From Chryseobacterium indologenes (GTDB taxonomy: Bacteria > Bacteroidota > Bacteroidia > Flavobacteriales > Weeksellaceae), in the NCBI GenBank assembly GCA_002439165.1, contig DJTE01000034.1, positions 1 to 64,000 of the forward strand: DNA of 64,000 bases, read 5' to 3'. The stretch's first letter is position 1; the number at the start of each line of letters is the position of its first letter. A model generated the notes under the pieces. That model was not told the DNA's origin and made no database searches. It was given only the letters and a program-made list of their open reading frames with translations. Position numbers and translations under genes: made by a program. This document shows, in pieces, positions 34,144 to 42,990 of the stretch.

Positions 34144-34279
34144 GAATTGTTGGTAGAATAAATAGTGTTTCCTGCAAAGTTATTTAAAATAAAAACAAAG
34201 CCCGAAAGATTATGGAAAAGAATTTCATATAAATTTGAAAAAAAACGTTAAATTTAAAATCTAAAAATAAAAATACTGC

Positions 34280-35236
34280 ATGTTTGAATTAACCTATGAT
34301 CTGGAAGATGTTGACGTGAAAATCTTCTATGGTGTTAATAACCAATATTTCAATTTAATAAAATCAAGCTTTCCGACGCTTAAAATTACAGGAAGAGACC
34401 ATTTTATCTTTGCTATGGGGAATCAGGAAGCTTTAGACATACTTAAACAGAAACTGAATGATATTGTTAAATTTATTTCCAAAAACAATTCCATTGAGCT
34501 GAAGGATGTGGAAAATATCCTGAATATTAAAGATGAAAATGAGAAACAGCTGATCTTTGACCAGGATATTATTGTAAAAGGGGTAAACGGTAAAGTTATT
34601 AAAGCGAAAACCACCAATCTTAAAAAACTCGTTAAAGAAACCGAGAAAAAAGACATGGTTTTTGCCATTGGCCCTGCCGGAACAGGAAAAACATACACGA
34701 GTGTGGCGTTGGCGGCAAAAGCTTTAAGAGATAAGGAGGTGAAAAGAATTATTCTGACCAGACCTGCCGTAGAAGCAGGGGAGAGTCTTGGATTTTTACC
34801 GGGAGACCTTAAAGAAAAGCTGGATCCGTATTTGCAGCCTTTATACGATGCGCTCCGGGATATGATTCCCCATGAGAAGCTGGAAGGATTTATGGAGAAA
34901 AAAGTTATTGAAGTAGCGCCCCTTGCCTTTATGAGGGGAAGAACGCTGGATGACGCATTTGTAATTCTTGATGAAGCCCAGAATACTACGCATGCCCAGA
35001 TGAAGATGTTCCTGACAAGAATGGGGATGAATGCCAAATTCATTATTACCGGAGACCCGAGCCAGATCGACCTTCCGAAAAACCAGCAGTCTGGATTGAA
35101 AGAAGCGATGAGAATTCTAAAAGACGTTAAAGAAATCGGCTTTGTACACCTTACAGAAGAAGATGTGGTAAGACATCCTGTGGTAAGAAAGATCATTCTG
35201 GCGTATAATGATGAAGAAAAAAGACTGAGAGATTAA
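34280..35236 (+). CDS. PhoH family ATPase
   Basis: A 318-residue PhoH-like P-loop ATPase. Walker A GPAGTGKT is at 131-138, Walker B VILDEAQN at 228-235, and TGDPSQIDLP follows as the sensor segment. An N-terminal KH-like region is at about 1-100. PhoH proteins are RNA-linked ATPases, often near ybeY, but no ybeY is seen here. A TAAATTTG box lies at 34230-34237. It ends before a hairpin at 35279. Confidence 0.92.
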   Translation: MFELTYDLEDVDVKIFYGVNNQYFNLIKSSFPTLKITGRDHFIFAMGNQEALDILKQKLNDIVKFISKNNSIELKDVENILNIKDENEKQLIFDQDIIVKGVNGKVIKAKTTNLKKLVKETEKKDMVFAIGPAGTGKTYTSVALAAKALRDKEVKRIILTRPAVEAGESLGFLPGDLKEKLDPYLQPLYDALRDMIPHEKLEGFMEKKVIEVAPLAFMRGRTLDDAFVILDEAQNTTHAQMKMFLTRMGMNAKFIITGDPSQIDLPKNQQSGLKEAMRILKDVKEIGFVHLTEEDVVRHPVVRKIILAYNDEEKRLRD

Positions 35237-35278
35237 ATTTCTGTTATCTGAAAATTATCTTTAAATGAATAAACAGTG

Positions 35279-35300
35279 ACGGGGAATGCAGATTCCCCGT
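35279..35300 (+). terminator. Terminator after phoH
   Basis: A 9-bp perfect stem ACGGGGAAT / ATTCCCCGT with a GCAG loop; the T-run is short. It lies 42 bases after the phoH stop. Confidence 0.65.
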
Positions 35301-35338
35301 TTCATGATATATTTGGGATCTGAAACCTCAGATTAACC

Positions 35339-36010
35339 ATGAAAAAAGCACTGTTTACAGCCTTACTTCTTCTTTACGGAGCCGGTATTTCCGGACAGAA
35401 ATTCAATTTCGGTATCAAAGGAAGCGTTGGACGCACCACATTAGATCCGTCATTTAAAAATCCTGATTTTAACTTTGAATCCAAAGGAAGGCTCGCCATC
35501 CGTATTGCGGGATTTGCAGAATATCAGTTCGATGAAAAACTGGCCGTACAGGCCGAAATTGCGGCATCTGTTCTTGGAGGAAAATATGAATATCAGGACG
35601 AAGAAACAGGAATGATCAACAAGATCAATCTGAAAACACTTAACTTTCCTCTGTTGTTCAGATATTATCCTGCACGCAGCTTTAATCTTAATGCAGGAGC
35701 GGATATTGGATTTCTGATTGAAGCCGAAAGTGCGGTCAGCAGAAACTCAGATCATAAGCTTTTCCTGGCCGGTGATCTGGTTCAGAATCTTTTCAGTGAG
35801 AAAAAGAATAGTAAGGACCAGCTGAGAACCTTTTCGGTAAATCCTTTTGCCGGAGCAGAATATCATCTGAATAACGGAATGTTTCTGGATGTAAGATATA
35901 CTTTCGGAATGTACAATATGGTGAAAAACAGCAGCCAGCAGGACTTTTATACGATGAAGAACAGTTACCTGCTGCTAGGAGTGGGATATAAAATTAAAAA
36001 GAAAGACTGA
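35339..36010 (+). CDS. Outer-membrane beta-barrel protein (PorT-like), array copy 1
   Basis: A 223-residue protein with a signal peptide (1-19) and amphipathic beta strands ending in an aromatic strand (YLLLGVGYKIKKKD). The FNFGIKGSVGRTT start, LAVQAEIAASVLGGKYEY and NGMFLDVRYTFGMYNMVKN segments place it with the PorT/outer membrane beta-barrel family of Bacteroidota. It is related to the genes at 36360 and 38877. A TATATTTG box lies at 35308-35315. Individual function unknown. Confidence 0.85.
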   Translation: MKKALFTALLLLYGAGISGQKFNFGIKGSVGRTTLDPSFKNPDFNFESKGRLAIRIAGFAEYQFDEKLAVQAEIAASVLGGKYEYQDEETGMINKINLKTLNFPLLFRYYPARSFNLNAGADIGFLIEAESAVSRNSDHKLFLAGDLVQNLFSEKKNSKDQLRTFSVNPFAGAEYHLNNGMFLDVRYTFGMYNMVKNSSQQDFYTMKNSYLLLGVGYKIKKKD

Positions 36011-36359
36011 CGAATCTGTTGAAATTGTTCTAAAAGGATATTTGAATTCGGAGAAACATGGATTTTGAAAGTTTTCTCTCTCTGATTTGATGGAAGGACT
36101 AAACCTTACAGATTGTCAACCTTATACATATTAAATCCTATAAGATCTGATCTGACAATTCCCCGAAGATCTCGGATTCTTATGAGTGGGAAATCTGCTG
36201 TATACGCAGGAACAACTGAAATCTTTATGAAGATCTTATAGAGATTTGAACGTCCCACAAAAAATAAATTTATAAATTTAAGTCAAACCTTAATTTATTT
36301 CATGGATACTTGCTGATTTGAAAAAAATATCTAGTTTTGTACCGAACTAAAAAATAATC
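36011..36359. other. Intergenic region with one promoter
   Basis: No gene is seen in 349 bases. The stretch 36105-36265 contains short words (AAATCCTATAAGATCTGATC, AGATCTTATAGAGATTTGAA) of the kind found in degenerate intergenic repeats. The right end holds the promoter of the next gene. Confidence 0.5.
36310..36339 (+). promoter_or_regulatory. Promoter TTG-N19-TAGTTTTG
   Basis: TTG at 36310-36312 and TAGTTTTG at 36332-36339 with 19 bases between, 20 bases before the ATG at 36360. Confidence 0.65.
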
Positions 36360-37025
36360 ATGAAAAAACTATTACTGGTTGCAGCTATTGCAATGATAGG
36401 CACAAAAATAAGTGCTCAGGAAACAAGATTCGGGGTAAAAGCAGGATATTCTCTCTCAACTTTAAAATTTAAAAACGACGGCAAATCTGAAAGTACAGAC
36501 CCTTCCCATACGTTCTATGTAGGAGGTGTGGTAGAGCACAAACTGAGTGACAAGTTTGCACTTCAGGGAGAAGTTCTCTATTCAAAGCTGGGGGGCAAAA
36601 TCAGCAGACATGTGGAGGACGCGGATGATCCGGGAACATTTTTCGGTGTAAAATCCAAAAGAATGTTAGGAACCTTACTGGTGCCGGTTTCAGCGAAATA
36701 TTTTATTACAGAGAATTTTTCAGTATCTGCAGGAGCGAGTTTCGGAATCATCCTTACGGCAGAAGAAAAAACGGTAACGGATTTCGGACTTGGAATGATT
36801 CCTGGTTTTGAAATTTCGGGAAGCGATAAAGTAGATGTTAAAGATCAGATGAATACCCTGAATATTGCTCCTTTCTTAGGTGCGGAATATGCTCTTGAAA
36901 ACGGGTTATTCTTTGATGCCAGATACAATATGGGAGTTTCTAATCTGGCCAAGAATTCAGGAGATGCTAAATTAACAAACAGCTTCCTTCAGGTAGGCGT
37001 TGGGTTTAAGTTCGGAGGAAACTAA
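36360..37025 (+). CDS. Outer-membrane beta-barrel protein (PorT-like), array copy 2
   Basis: A 221-residue secreted barrel with signal peptide 1-19 (IGTKISAQ). TRFGVKAGYSLSTLKF (22-37), EHKLSDKFALQGEVLYSKLGG and NGLFFDARYNMGVSNLAKN repeat the pattern of copies 1 and 4, and the last strand ends LQVGVGFKFGGN. Paralogy is plain with the gene at 38877. A role in outer-membrane structure or transport is inferred only. Confidence 0.87.
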   Translation: MKKLLLVAAIAMIGTKISAQETRFGVKAGYSLSTLKFKNDGKSESTDPSHTFYVGGVVEHKLSDKFALQGEVLYSKLGGKISRHVEDADDPGTFFGVKSKRMLGTLLVPVSAKYFITENFSVSAGASFGIILTAEEKTVTDFGLGMIPGFEISGSDKVDVKDQMNTLNIAPFLGAEYALENGLFFDARYNMGVSNLAKNSGDAKLTNSFLQVGVGFKFGGN

Positions 37026-37166
37026 GCCTTTACCGTAATAAAGATAACAGAAAGCAGGGAAAATTTTTCCTGCTTTTCTTTTGTTTATAGTATTCAATCA
37101 TGAATATTGCCTGAGTAACGGAAATATTTAGTAATTTTGGGGCATCAATCGAAAACTATTTTAGAA

Positions 37167-37664
37167 ATGAAAAAACTATTATTACTAGGTGCTTTTGCGT
37201 TTTTAGGAGGCGCTGCACATGCGCAGGAAGGTTTTAAGCTGGGTGGACACATCGGAGTTCCGGTAGGTGATGCGGGAGATGCTTCTTCATTTACATTAGG
37301 AATAGATGCAGCTTATATGTGGAACATTACAAAAGGGCTTGACCTTGGGGTTACCACAGGATATTCTCATTTCTTCGGAAAAGATCATTTTGATGATTTC
37401 GGATTTATTCCGGTAGCGGTTTCCGGAAAATATAAATTTTCAGGAGCTCCTATCTTTGTGGGACTTGATTTAGGATACGGGATTTCTACGAAAGACGGAG
37501 TAGACGGAGGTTTCTATGCACAGCCGAAATTCGGGTACCAGATGTCTAAAGGTGAGCTTTACATAGGATATCAGTCTATCAGCAACAAGCGTGATTACGG
37601 ATGGTATACTTCCAGCTGGAACGTAGGTGCTGTAAATATTGGCTATAACTTTTTCCTTAAATAA
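37167..37664 (+). CDS. Outer-membrane beta-barrel protein, array copy 3
   Basis: A 165-residue barrel. The ATG at 37167 (MKKLLLLGAFAFLGG) is chosen over a TTG 30 bases upstream that lies in the promoter box TAATTTTG (37132-37139). The signal peptide is about 1-20 (AAHAQ). Glycine- and aromatic-rich strands (FKLGGHIGVPVG, VGLDLGYGIS, FGYQMSKGELYIGYQ) end in VGAVNIGYNFFLK. It is the smallest of the array and from a different subfamily than its neighbours. Confidence 0.85.
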   Translation: MKKLLLLGAFAFLGGAAHAQEGFKLGGHIGVPVGDAGDASSFTLGIDAAYMWNITKGLDLGVTTGYSHFFGKDHFDDFGFIPVAVSGKYKFSGAPIFVGLDLGYGISTKDGVDGGFYAQPKFGYQMSKGELYIGYQSISNKRDYGWYTSSWNVGAVNIGYNFFLK

Positions 37665-37690
37665 GGAAACTTAAAAATCGAATCATACAG

Positions 37691-37713
37691 ACTCCGGCTT
37701 TTATGGCCGGAGT
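37691..37713 (+). terminator. Terminator after barrel copy 3
   Basis: An 8-bp stem ACTCCGGC / GCCGGAGT with a 7-base loop, then TTTTTT, 26 bases after the stop. Confidence 0.88.
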
Positions 37714-38096
37714 TTTTTATATGATATTACACTTCATTTCCGGCCAAATAATTTTTTATAAGAAAAAGTCCGGATTTATGTCTTAATTCGTTTGATTTTA
37801 ATGTGTAATATCTTAAAAATTAACGTTTTAAATCTACGGACAAATGTTAAAAACTAAAATTTATGATGATTTTTCATGAATTGCTGAATTAAATAAAATA
37901 ATCGATATTATGGTACTATTGAAAAATTGCAATTTTTTTATTCATAATATTGTGAAAACCTCAATGCCTTATTGCGACTAGGTTTTATTTCCGAAAAACG
38001 ATTAATTTTAACAATGATATTAATCAGGTTAACAAATTTTAATATTAACAGCTCCCACTGTAAATTTGCCCTCAGAAAGTATTAAAATTTTTTAAA
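37714..38096. other. AT-rich intergenic region with promoter box
   Basis: No gene is seen in 383 very AT-rich bases. TAAATTTG at 38061-38068 is the likely -7 box of the next gene (28 bases before its ATG). The long AT-rich upstream tract could be a regulatory region. Confidence 0.5.
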
Positions 38097-38786
38097 ATGA
38101 AAAAAATATTATTAGCGGGTGCAGTAGCACTTTTCGGTTTATCAAACGCTCAGATTGCTAAAGGTACTGTATATGTATCTGGTCAGGTTGGATTTTCTCA
38201 GGAAAGCAATAATAATACAGATAAGAAAGTATCTGAATTCAACATTGTTCCAACAGTGGGATATTTTGTAAATACTAACCTTGCAGTAGGTTTAGGTGTT
38301 GGGTACAGAAATGGAAAAACAACAACTGAAACAAACGATTCTCAAACAATTGGTAACATCACTACCACTACTGTTGGAAAAACTAAAGATATCAACAACG
38401 CTATCGTAGTTGAGCCTTTCGTAAGAAAATACTGGACTTTAAGCGATAAATTATATTTCTTCGGTCAGTTATCAGTTCCAATGGAATTCGGAAGCGGTAA
38501 AGATAAAGTAGAAGGATCTACAACTGTTACCAGCCCTACAGGAACTACAACTTCAAGTGTTTCTACAAGCACTGATAAAGCAAAATCTACTTCTATCGGA
38601 GTGAGCATCAAGCCAGGTTTGGATTATTTCCTAAACAAAAACTGGACTATCGAAGCTACTATCGGTGAGTTTGGTTACAACAACAAAAAATATAACACAG
38701 ACGGTGCAAAAAGCGTAGATAACTACAACTTCGGTGTAAATCTATCTACTGTAACTATCGGAGTTAAATATGTTTTCTCTAAATAA
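38097..38786 (+). CDS. Outer-membrane beta-barrel protein, array copy 4 (second subfamily)
   Basis: A 229-residue barrel with signal peptide 1-18 (LFGLSNAQ). FNIVPTVGYFVNTNLAVGLGVGY (47-69 region) recurs nearly in the gene at 39620. A Ser/Thr/Lys-rich loop (about 140-165) is an extracellular-loop candidate. The final strand is VTIGVKYVFSK. It forms a second paralogous pair with the gene at 39620. Confidence 0.87.
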   Translation: MKKILLAGAVALFGLSNAQIAKGTVYVSGQVGFSQESNNNTDKKVSEFNIVPTVGYFVNTNLAVGLGVGYRNGKTTTETNDSQTIGNITTTTVGKTKDINNAIVVEPFVRKYWTLSDKLYFFGQLSVPMEFGSGKDKVEGSTTVTSPTGTTTSSVSTSTDKAKSTSIGVSIKPGLDYFLNKNWTIEATIGEFGYNNKKYNTDGAKSVDNYNFGVNLSTVTIGVKYVFSK

Positions 38787-38813
38787 TTAGTAAAAACATT
38801 AATAAAACAAGAG

Positions 38814-38835
38814 CCCTAAAGAGTAATTTTTAGGG
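38814..38835 (+). terminator. Terminator after barrel copy 4
   Basis: CCCTAAA / TTTAGGG, a 7-bp stem with an 8-base loop, then eight T. Confidence 0.8.
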
Positions 38836-38876
38836 TTTTTTTTATCTTTATAAATCAAGTTTTTAAATTAATAATC

Positions 38877-39530
38877 ATGAAAAAAATCTTATTAATCGGA
38901 GCTCTTGCTCTGTTTACCGGAATAAATGCCCAAACCAGATTTGGAGTAAAAGGAGGTTATGCTTTATCAAAATTAACCTCGAATGAAAATGATTTTGAGC
39001 TGGGAGGAATTGAAGGAAGCCTGAAATCTAAATCCGGTTTTTACATCGGCGCTTTGGTGGAACATAAGTTCAATAATAAATTCGCGATCCAGGGAGAGCT
39101 TGAATACGCTGGTTTGGGAGGAAAAGCTGAAGTTGGCATGGGAAATATTACTGTAACAGAGAAGTTCAGAATGAACAGGATTGTTATCCCTGTGTCTGCC
39201 AGATATTATGCAACGCCCGAACTGGGAATTTACGCAGGTCCTTATGTAAGCATTAAAACAAGTACAGATGCAAAAGTAGAGCTGGAAGGTGCTGTGGGAA
39301 ATCCTGCCTCTATTGACGCTGCTGAACAGTTCCTTGAAAAACAGCTGAATGACGGACTTAAATCCGCTGATTTCGGACTTTTCTTCGGAGCGGATTATAA
39401 TGTTTACAAGGGATTGTTTATTGATGCACGTTACAGTTTTGGACTGTCTAATATGATTAAAGATCCGGTAAATAATGAGAAACTGAAGATGAACTTCTTG
39501 CAGATCGGAGTAGGATATAAATTTAAATAA
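38877..39530 (+). CDS. Outer-membrane beta-barrel protein (PorT-like), array copy 5
   Basis: A 217-residue barrel with signal peptide 1-18 (GINAQ). TRFGVKGGYALSKLTS (20-35), VEHKFNNKFAIQGELEYAGLGG and GLFIDARYSFGLSNMIKD align closely with the gene at 36360, and the last strand is LQIGVGYKFK. It follows the terminator of copy 4 by about 40 bases. Function unknown. Confidence 0.87.
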   Translation: MKKILLIGALALFTGINAQTRFGVKGGYALSKLTSNENDFELGGIEGSLKSKSGFYIGALVEHKFNNKFAIQGELEYAGLGGKAEVGMGNITVTEKFRMNRIVIPVSARYYATPELGIYAGPYVSIKTSTDAKVELEGAVGNPASIDAAEQFLEKQLNDGLKSADFGLFFGADYNVYKGLFIDARYSFGLSNMIKDPVNNEKLKMNFLQIGVGYKFK

Positions 39531-39549
39531 AGATCTTTTTTGATAAAAT

Positions 39550-39579
39550 AAAGTTCTGGGGAATAATTCTCAGGACTTT
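39550..39579 (+). terminator. Terminator after barrel copy 5
   Basis: AAAGTTCTG / CAGGACTTT, a 9-bp stem (one G-U) with a 12-base loop and a T-run. The next promoter box begins four bases later. Confidence 0.75.
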
Positions 39580-39582
39580 TTC

Positions 39583-39590
39583 TATATTTG
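39583..39590 (+). promoter_or_regulatory. -7 box TATATTTG for barrel copy 6
   Basis: TATATTTG matches the consensus exactly and lies 29 bases before the ATG at 39620, directly after a terminator, so the last barrel gene is its own unit. Confidence 0.6.
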
Positions 39591-39619
39591 CACCCAAAAC
39601 TAAATTTTATCTAATAATC

Positions 39620-40255
39620 ATGAAAAAACTAATATTAATGGGTGCTGTCGCACTTTATGGCCTGTCTGATGCTCAAATGACAAAAGGTGACTGGGTGATA
39701 AGCGGAAATACAGGCCTGGGTTTCAATAATACCACTACAACCGTAAAGGGAGGCGGTTATTCTGAAGATAATCCTAAAGTAAATAAATTTAATGTAACTC
39801 CATCGGTGGGATACTTCGTCATCGATAAACTGGCTGTTGGTATCGATATGGACTTTTCAAATATGGTTACCAAATACAATAAAACAAAGCTGACAACGAC
39901 AAGCTTTGCCGTAATGCCTACTGCTGCTTATTATTTTGCAAACGACAGTAAGTTTGTTCCTTTTCTGGGGGCAGGTATCGGATATGCAACTGTAAAAGAC
40001 AAAGGAGAAATGGAGGTTATGGGTTATCCTGTGTCCAGTGAAACTAAAATGGATGGACTGATGTGGAGAGTGAAAGGCGGACTTACCTATATGGCGACAC
40101 AGTCTCTGGGAATTAATCTTGGTATTTCTTACGACCAGTTCTCAAGTAAAGAAACCTATATGAACACGAAATTTACCACCAATATCAAAAATTTCGGAGT
40201 AAATGCCGGCTTCTCTTATTTTATTAAAAGTAAGGCCGGGAAATCAGATAAATAG
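39620..40255 (+). CDS. Outer-membrane beta-barrel protein, array copy 6 (second subfamily)
   Basis: A 211-residue barrel with signal peptide 1-18 (LYGLSDAQ). The GDWVISGNTGLGFNN, FNVTPSVGYFVIDKLAVGID and FVPFLGAGIGYATV segments mark the OmpW/outer-membrane-beta-barrel type and pair it with the gene at 38097. It ends with a basic tail after the FSYFIKSK strand, an unusual C-terminus for a barrel recognised by its last aromatic residue. Confidence 0.85.
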   Translation: MKKLILMGAVALYGLSDAQMTKGDWVISGNTGLGFNNTTTTVKGGGYSEDNPKVNKFNVTPSVGYFVIDKLAVGIDMDFSNMVTKYNKTKLTTTSFAVMPTAAYYFANDSKFVPFLGAGIGYATVKDKGEMEVMGYPVSSETKMDGLMWRVKGGLTYMATQSLGINLGISYDQFSSKETYMNTKFTTNIKNFGVNAGFSYFIKSKAGKSDK

Positions 40256-40292
40256 TCAGCTTTATTTTAAAAATCTGCTGACGGTTGAAAAT

Positions 40293-40300
40293 TATTTTTG
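40293..40300 (+). promoter_or_regulatory. Candidate -7 box for the accessory operon
   Basis: TATTTTTG matches TAnnTTTG and lies 90 bases before the ATG at 40391. No TTG at the right distance. Confidence 0.4.
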
Positions 40301-40390
40301 CCGTTTCACTGAAATTTCCGGAATTCTGAAGATCTTGAGCAGATTCCTGATGAAAAATTCAGAAACAGACTTTTAACAATTACAATAACG

Positions 40391-40750
40391 ATGAAAAACA
40401 TACGCTTAGCACTGCTTGATAAATATAAAGACAATCCGGACTACGAGCTGACGGAAGGAAACATTTACAGAGATCCTGAAGAAGATCATTATGTCTTTGC
40501 CATCAGCTATGAACTCGAAGGCGGAGAGGACTCGCAGTACCCTCTGGAAGACATCCTCGATAAGTTTTACCTCCATGTATCCGATTTTATTGATGAGGAC
40601 AGCTATTATATTTCAAGAAATGTGACCCTGGAACTTGCCGGTGAATTGGAGGATGTAAAAACGGCGATAAAGAGCATCATCGGCAAACACGTGTACAATG
40701 AAGAATATGATGATGAGGGTGTAACCAAAGTCAGAATGGTGATAGAGTAG
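40391..40750 (+). CDS. Hypothetical acidic protein, accessory operon gene 1
   Basis: A 119-residue soluble, strongly acidic protein that I do not recognise. No signal peptide, membrane helix or catalytic motif is visible. Alternating hydrophobic pattern (HYVFAISYELEGG, YYISRNVTLELAGEL, VTKVRMVIE) suggests an alpha/beta domain with a final strand. First gene of a five-gene operon with gaps of 36, 27, 62 and 18 bases. Small acidic proteins are common as immunity proteins, but no direct evidence is present. Confidence 0.6.
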   Translation: MKNIRLALLDKYKDNPDYELTEGNIYRDPEEDHYVFAISYELEGGEDSQYPLEDILDKFYLHVSDFIDEDSYYISRNVTLELAGELEDVKTAIKSIIGKHVYNEEYDDEGVTKVRMVIE

Positions 40751-40786
40751 CGGAGACAGGAACAAATAAAGATTAAAACGAATACC

Positions 40787-41413
40787 ATGAATGATAATAA
40801 CGAAAACTACATTGAGTACTACAATCTGAAACAACAGGCCATTGAGGGCATATTGGGAGCTTCAGCAGAAGTAATCGGCCATGCGGTCATTCCTTTCAGG
40901 GTAATTGCAGGAATGACGCTGGGAGCTGTGGATATGCATTATTTCCCCAATCATATAGAAGGAACCGGGTTTACAACGATGGAACTCATCACTAAGGAAG
41001 GCGAAGGCCCGAAACCCAACCAAAATGGAACATATGAGCTGATTGCTTTTACAAAACAGCCTTTCAGCGATATCAGTCAGGATCCTCCTACCGCATTCAA
41101 TATTATGGAAAGACGTATGTGTGAAAACTTTACACAAATCGCGGGGGCAGCATATAACAAGGTTTTTAACCCGTATGAGATATGCCGGATATCCGGAAGT
41201 GACGGCGAGCCAAGATATATTATTTTTGATGTGTATAAGGAGTTTGAGATCGAAAGCCACACGCATCATCTTCTGCTGTGCATGGAGATTTTTGAAGAAG
41301 AACTGGCTACCGTAGAAATGTTTGGCCATGAGGGATTCGTCAATATGCTGAAGATGATAAAAATCTATCCATACAGTGACCTGGACAGGAACTGGGTAGG
41401 TGTTAAAAAGTAA
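40787..41413 (+). CDS. Suppressor-of-fused-like protein (possible), operon gene 2
   Basis: A 208-residue soluble protein. The pattern GTGFTTMELITKEG, NGTYELIAFTKQPF and a C-terminal hydrophobic strand with HHLLLCMEIFEEEL, then NMLKMIKIYPYSDLDRNW, resembles the SUFU domain in order and spacing; SUFU proteins are widespread predicted immunity proteins in polymorphic toxin loci. The match is by eye and weak. No signal peptide is seen. It starts 36 bases after gene 1. Confidence 0.5.
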   Translation: MNDNNENYIEYYNLKQQAIEGILGASAEVIGHAVIPFRVIAGMTLGAVDMHYFPNHIEGTGFTTMELITKEGEGPKPNQNGTYELIAFTKQPFSDISQDPPTAFNIMERRMCENFTQIAGAAYNKVFNPYEICRISGSDGEPRYIIFDVYKEFEIESHTHHLLLCMEIFEEELATVEMFGHEGFVNMLKMIKIYPYSDLDRNWVGVKK

Positions 41414-41440
41414 TTTGTACGGAACAAAAAAAATTTAAAA

Positions 41441-42928
41441 ATGCAGAAAGAACTTATACTGTCCCCTTCAAAAAAGAAATCTGAAATTGAAGGTTTTCCC
41501 AGCCTTAAAAGCTGTCTGATTGATATAAAAGGGTTCAAAAAGAAGTTGCTGCCTATTGTAAAGCTGGACGGCAGCGTAGTCAGTGAAAAATGGAAAGGCA
41601 TTCCGTTTACCTTTATGGTTCAGAATGTAGACGTAAGCCGTATGGACTTCCGCCTGGAGGACCAAAAATACCGGCTGCTTGCCCCGCTTAAACTGGAGAA
41701 AATTGATGAATTTGAAGAATATGAGGATTTGGATGAGAAACGTAAATATCTTCAGACTTCGGTAGACAGGATAGAAAAACTTAATTACAAACAGGTGGAC
41801 CAATACAGCAGTGATGGTCTGCTGGTGCAGTCGGGATCCTATTCGTACAGTCCCCATAAGCGTCTGGTGTACAGTTATGAGAAAATAGGCGGAGCACTCA
41901 TGCCGGTTACAAAAACAGTACAGTATTACACAGGCAATGGAGAATGGCTGGATTCGGAAATACACGCCTACCGCTATGATGCAGATGGATTCATTGAAAA
42001 AGTTACCATACATCAGCCGGGAGGAGATATAAAGATCACCGAAAAGATCCTGTATAAAAAGACCCGAAAGGGCTTCACCGCATCAAAGGAGCTGGCTCCC
42101 CACCTTCTTCCTGCAATAGATAAAAAACTGGGGGTTACATACACGAGGGCCCCTTTTTCAGCAGTATTTGAAGAAGAGGAGGATGCATGGTACCTGGGAA
42201 TTGAGGGACGTTCCATTACTTTAAAAAAGCCGGTAACCAATGCTGATTATGGCAACATGATATATCGGCATGCATTTAATCATTTTTATGATCTGTATTC
42301 CGGATTTCTCAGGTATACCTGTAAAATTGAAAGACAGGATGAGATACAGGTCAAAGTCAATGAAAAAGACAGCCTGCCCGATACTATTGAATATACGTTC
42401 AGCTTTCCTGAAAAAACCGACGATTTACCTCTGGAGTACACTGAGAAAAGTGATAAGAAAGTGGTCATGCAATGGAAATGGGGTAGTAAATACACCTTTG
42501 AGCATTCAGGTAATGAAATACAGGTGACTTCAGAAAGTAAATATGGTACGGGACAATTTGTGCTTCCCGGACAGTATACCCTGCAGCAGGCCATTATGAT
42601 CGTACACACCCAAAGTTACCTTTGGTACAGCAATTTTGAACAGGAAAGAGTTTCTGAGTGGCCTCAGGATCTGAAAATTACCTATAACAAAACTGAAAAC
42701 GGTATTGAGCGTATTATACAGGAAGTAGAAATAGAAGATAATATTACTGAAGGCACACTGCGCACAGGCGAACCGGACTGGCTGCAAAGCGATGAAACCC
42801 CACGTGATCCTGACGGGCATAAGATGGAATTTGTTGCCCAGCTGGACCACGACGATATGTTCGGCTCGCTGTTTCTGTTCTATTCGGAGAAGCATCAGAT
42901 GGTATCCCAGGTGTTTCAGTGTACATAA
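41441..42928 (+). CDS. Large hypothetical protein, paralogue A
   Basis: A 495-residue soluble protein. Residues 15-85 form the N-terminal unit shared with paralogue B (KLDGS, EKW-GIPF). Residues 118-190 contain Tyr/Gly-rich strands including YRYDADGFIEKVTI (177-190), which looks like an RHS/YD-repeat-like strand. LYKKTRKGFTASK (204-216) is identical in both paralogues. The C-terminus 451-495 (ETPRDPDGHKMEFVAQ, LFLFYSEKHQMVSQVF) resembles the core of YwqG/DUF1963 proteins. Function unknown. It is a tandem duplicate of the next gene. Confidence 0.7.
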   Translation: MQKELILSPSKKKSEIEGFPSLKSCLIDIKGFKKKLLPIVKLDGSVVSEKWKGIPFTFMVQNVDVSRMDFRLEDQKYRLLAPLKLEKIDEFEEYEDLDEKRKYLQTSVDRIEKLNYKQVDQYSSDGLLVQSGSYSYSPHKRLVYSYEKIGGALMPVTKTVQYYTGNGEWLDSEIHAYRYDADGFIEKVTIHQPGGDIKITEKILYKKTRKGFTASKELAPHLLPAIDKKLGVTYTRAPFSAVFEEEEDAWYLGIEGRSITLKKPVTNADYGNMIYRHAFNHFYDLYSGFLRYTCKIERQDEIQVKVNEKDSLPDTIEYTFSFPEKTDDLPLEYTEKSDKKVVMQWKWGSKYTFEHSGNEIQVTSESKYGTGQFVLPGQYTLQQAIMIVHTQSYLWYSNFEQERVSEWPQDLKITYNKTENGIERIIQEVEIEDNITEGTLRTGEPDWLQSDETPRDPDGHKMEFVAQLDHDDMFGSLFLFYSEKHQMVSQVFQCT

Positions 42929-42990
42929 TAGTTATTCATAAAATAACGACCTTGAACAATTTGTGCAGGTATTACCGAAATAATTAAAAA

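Noticed and set aside
34423..35196. 257-residue minus-strand frame under phoH
   Set aside because: It lies wholly antisense to a clear P-loop ATPase gene and its Ser/Phe-rich composition is typical of a shadow frame.
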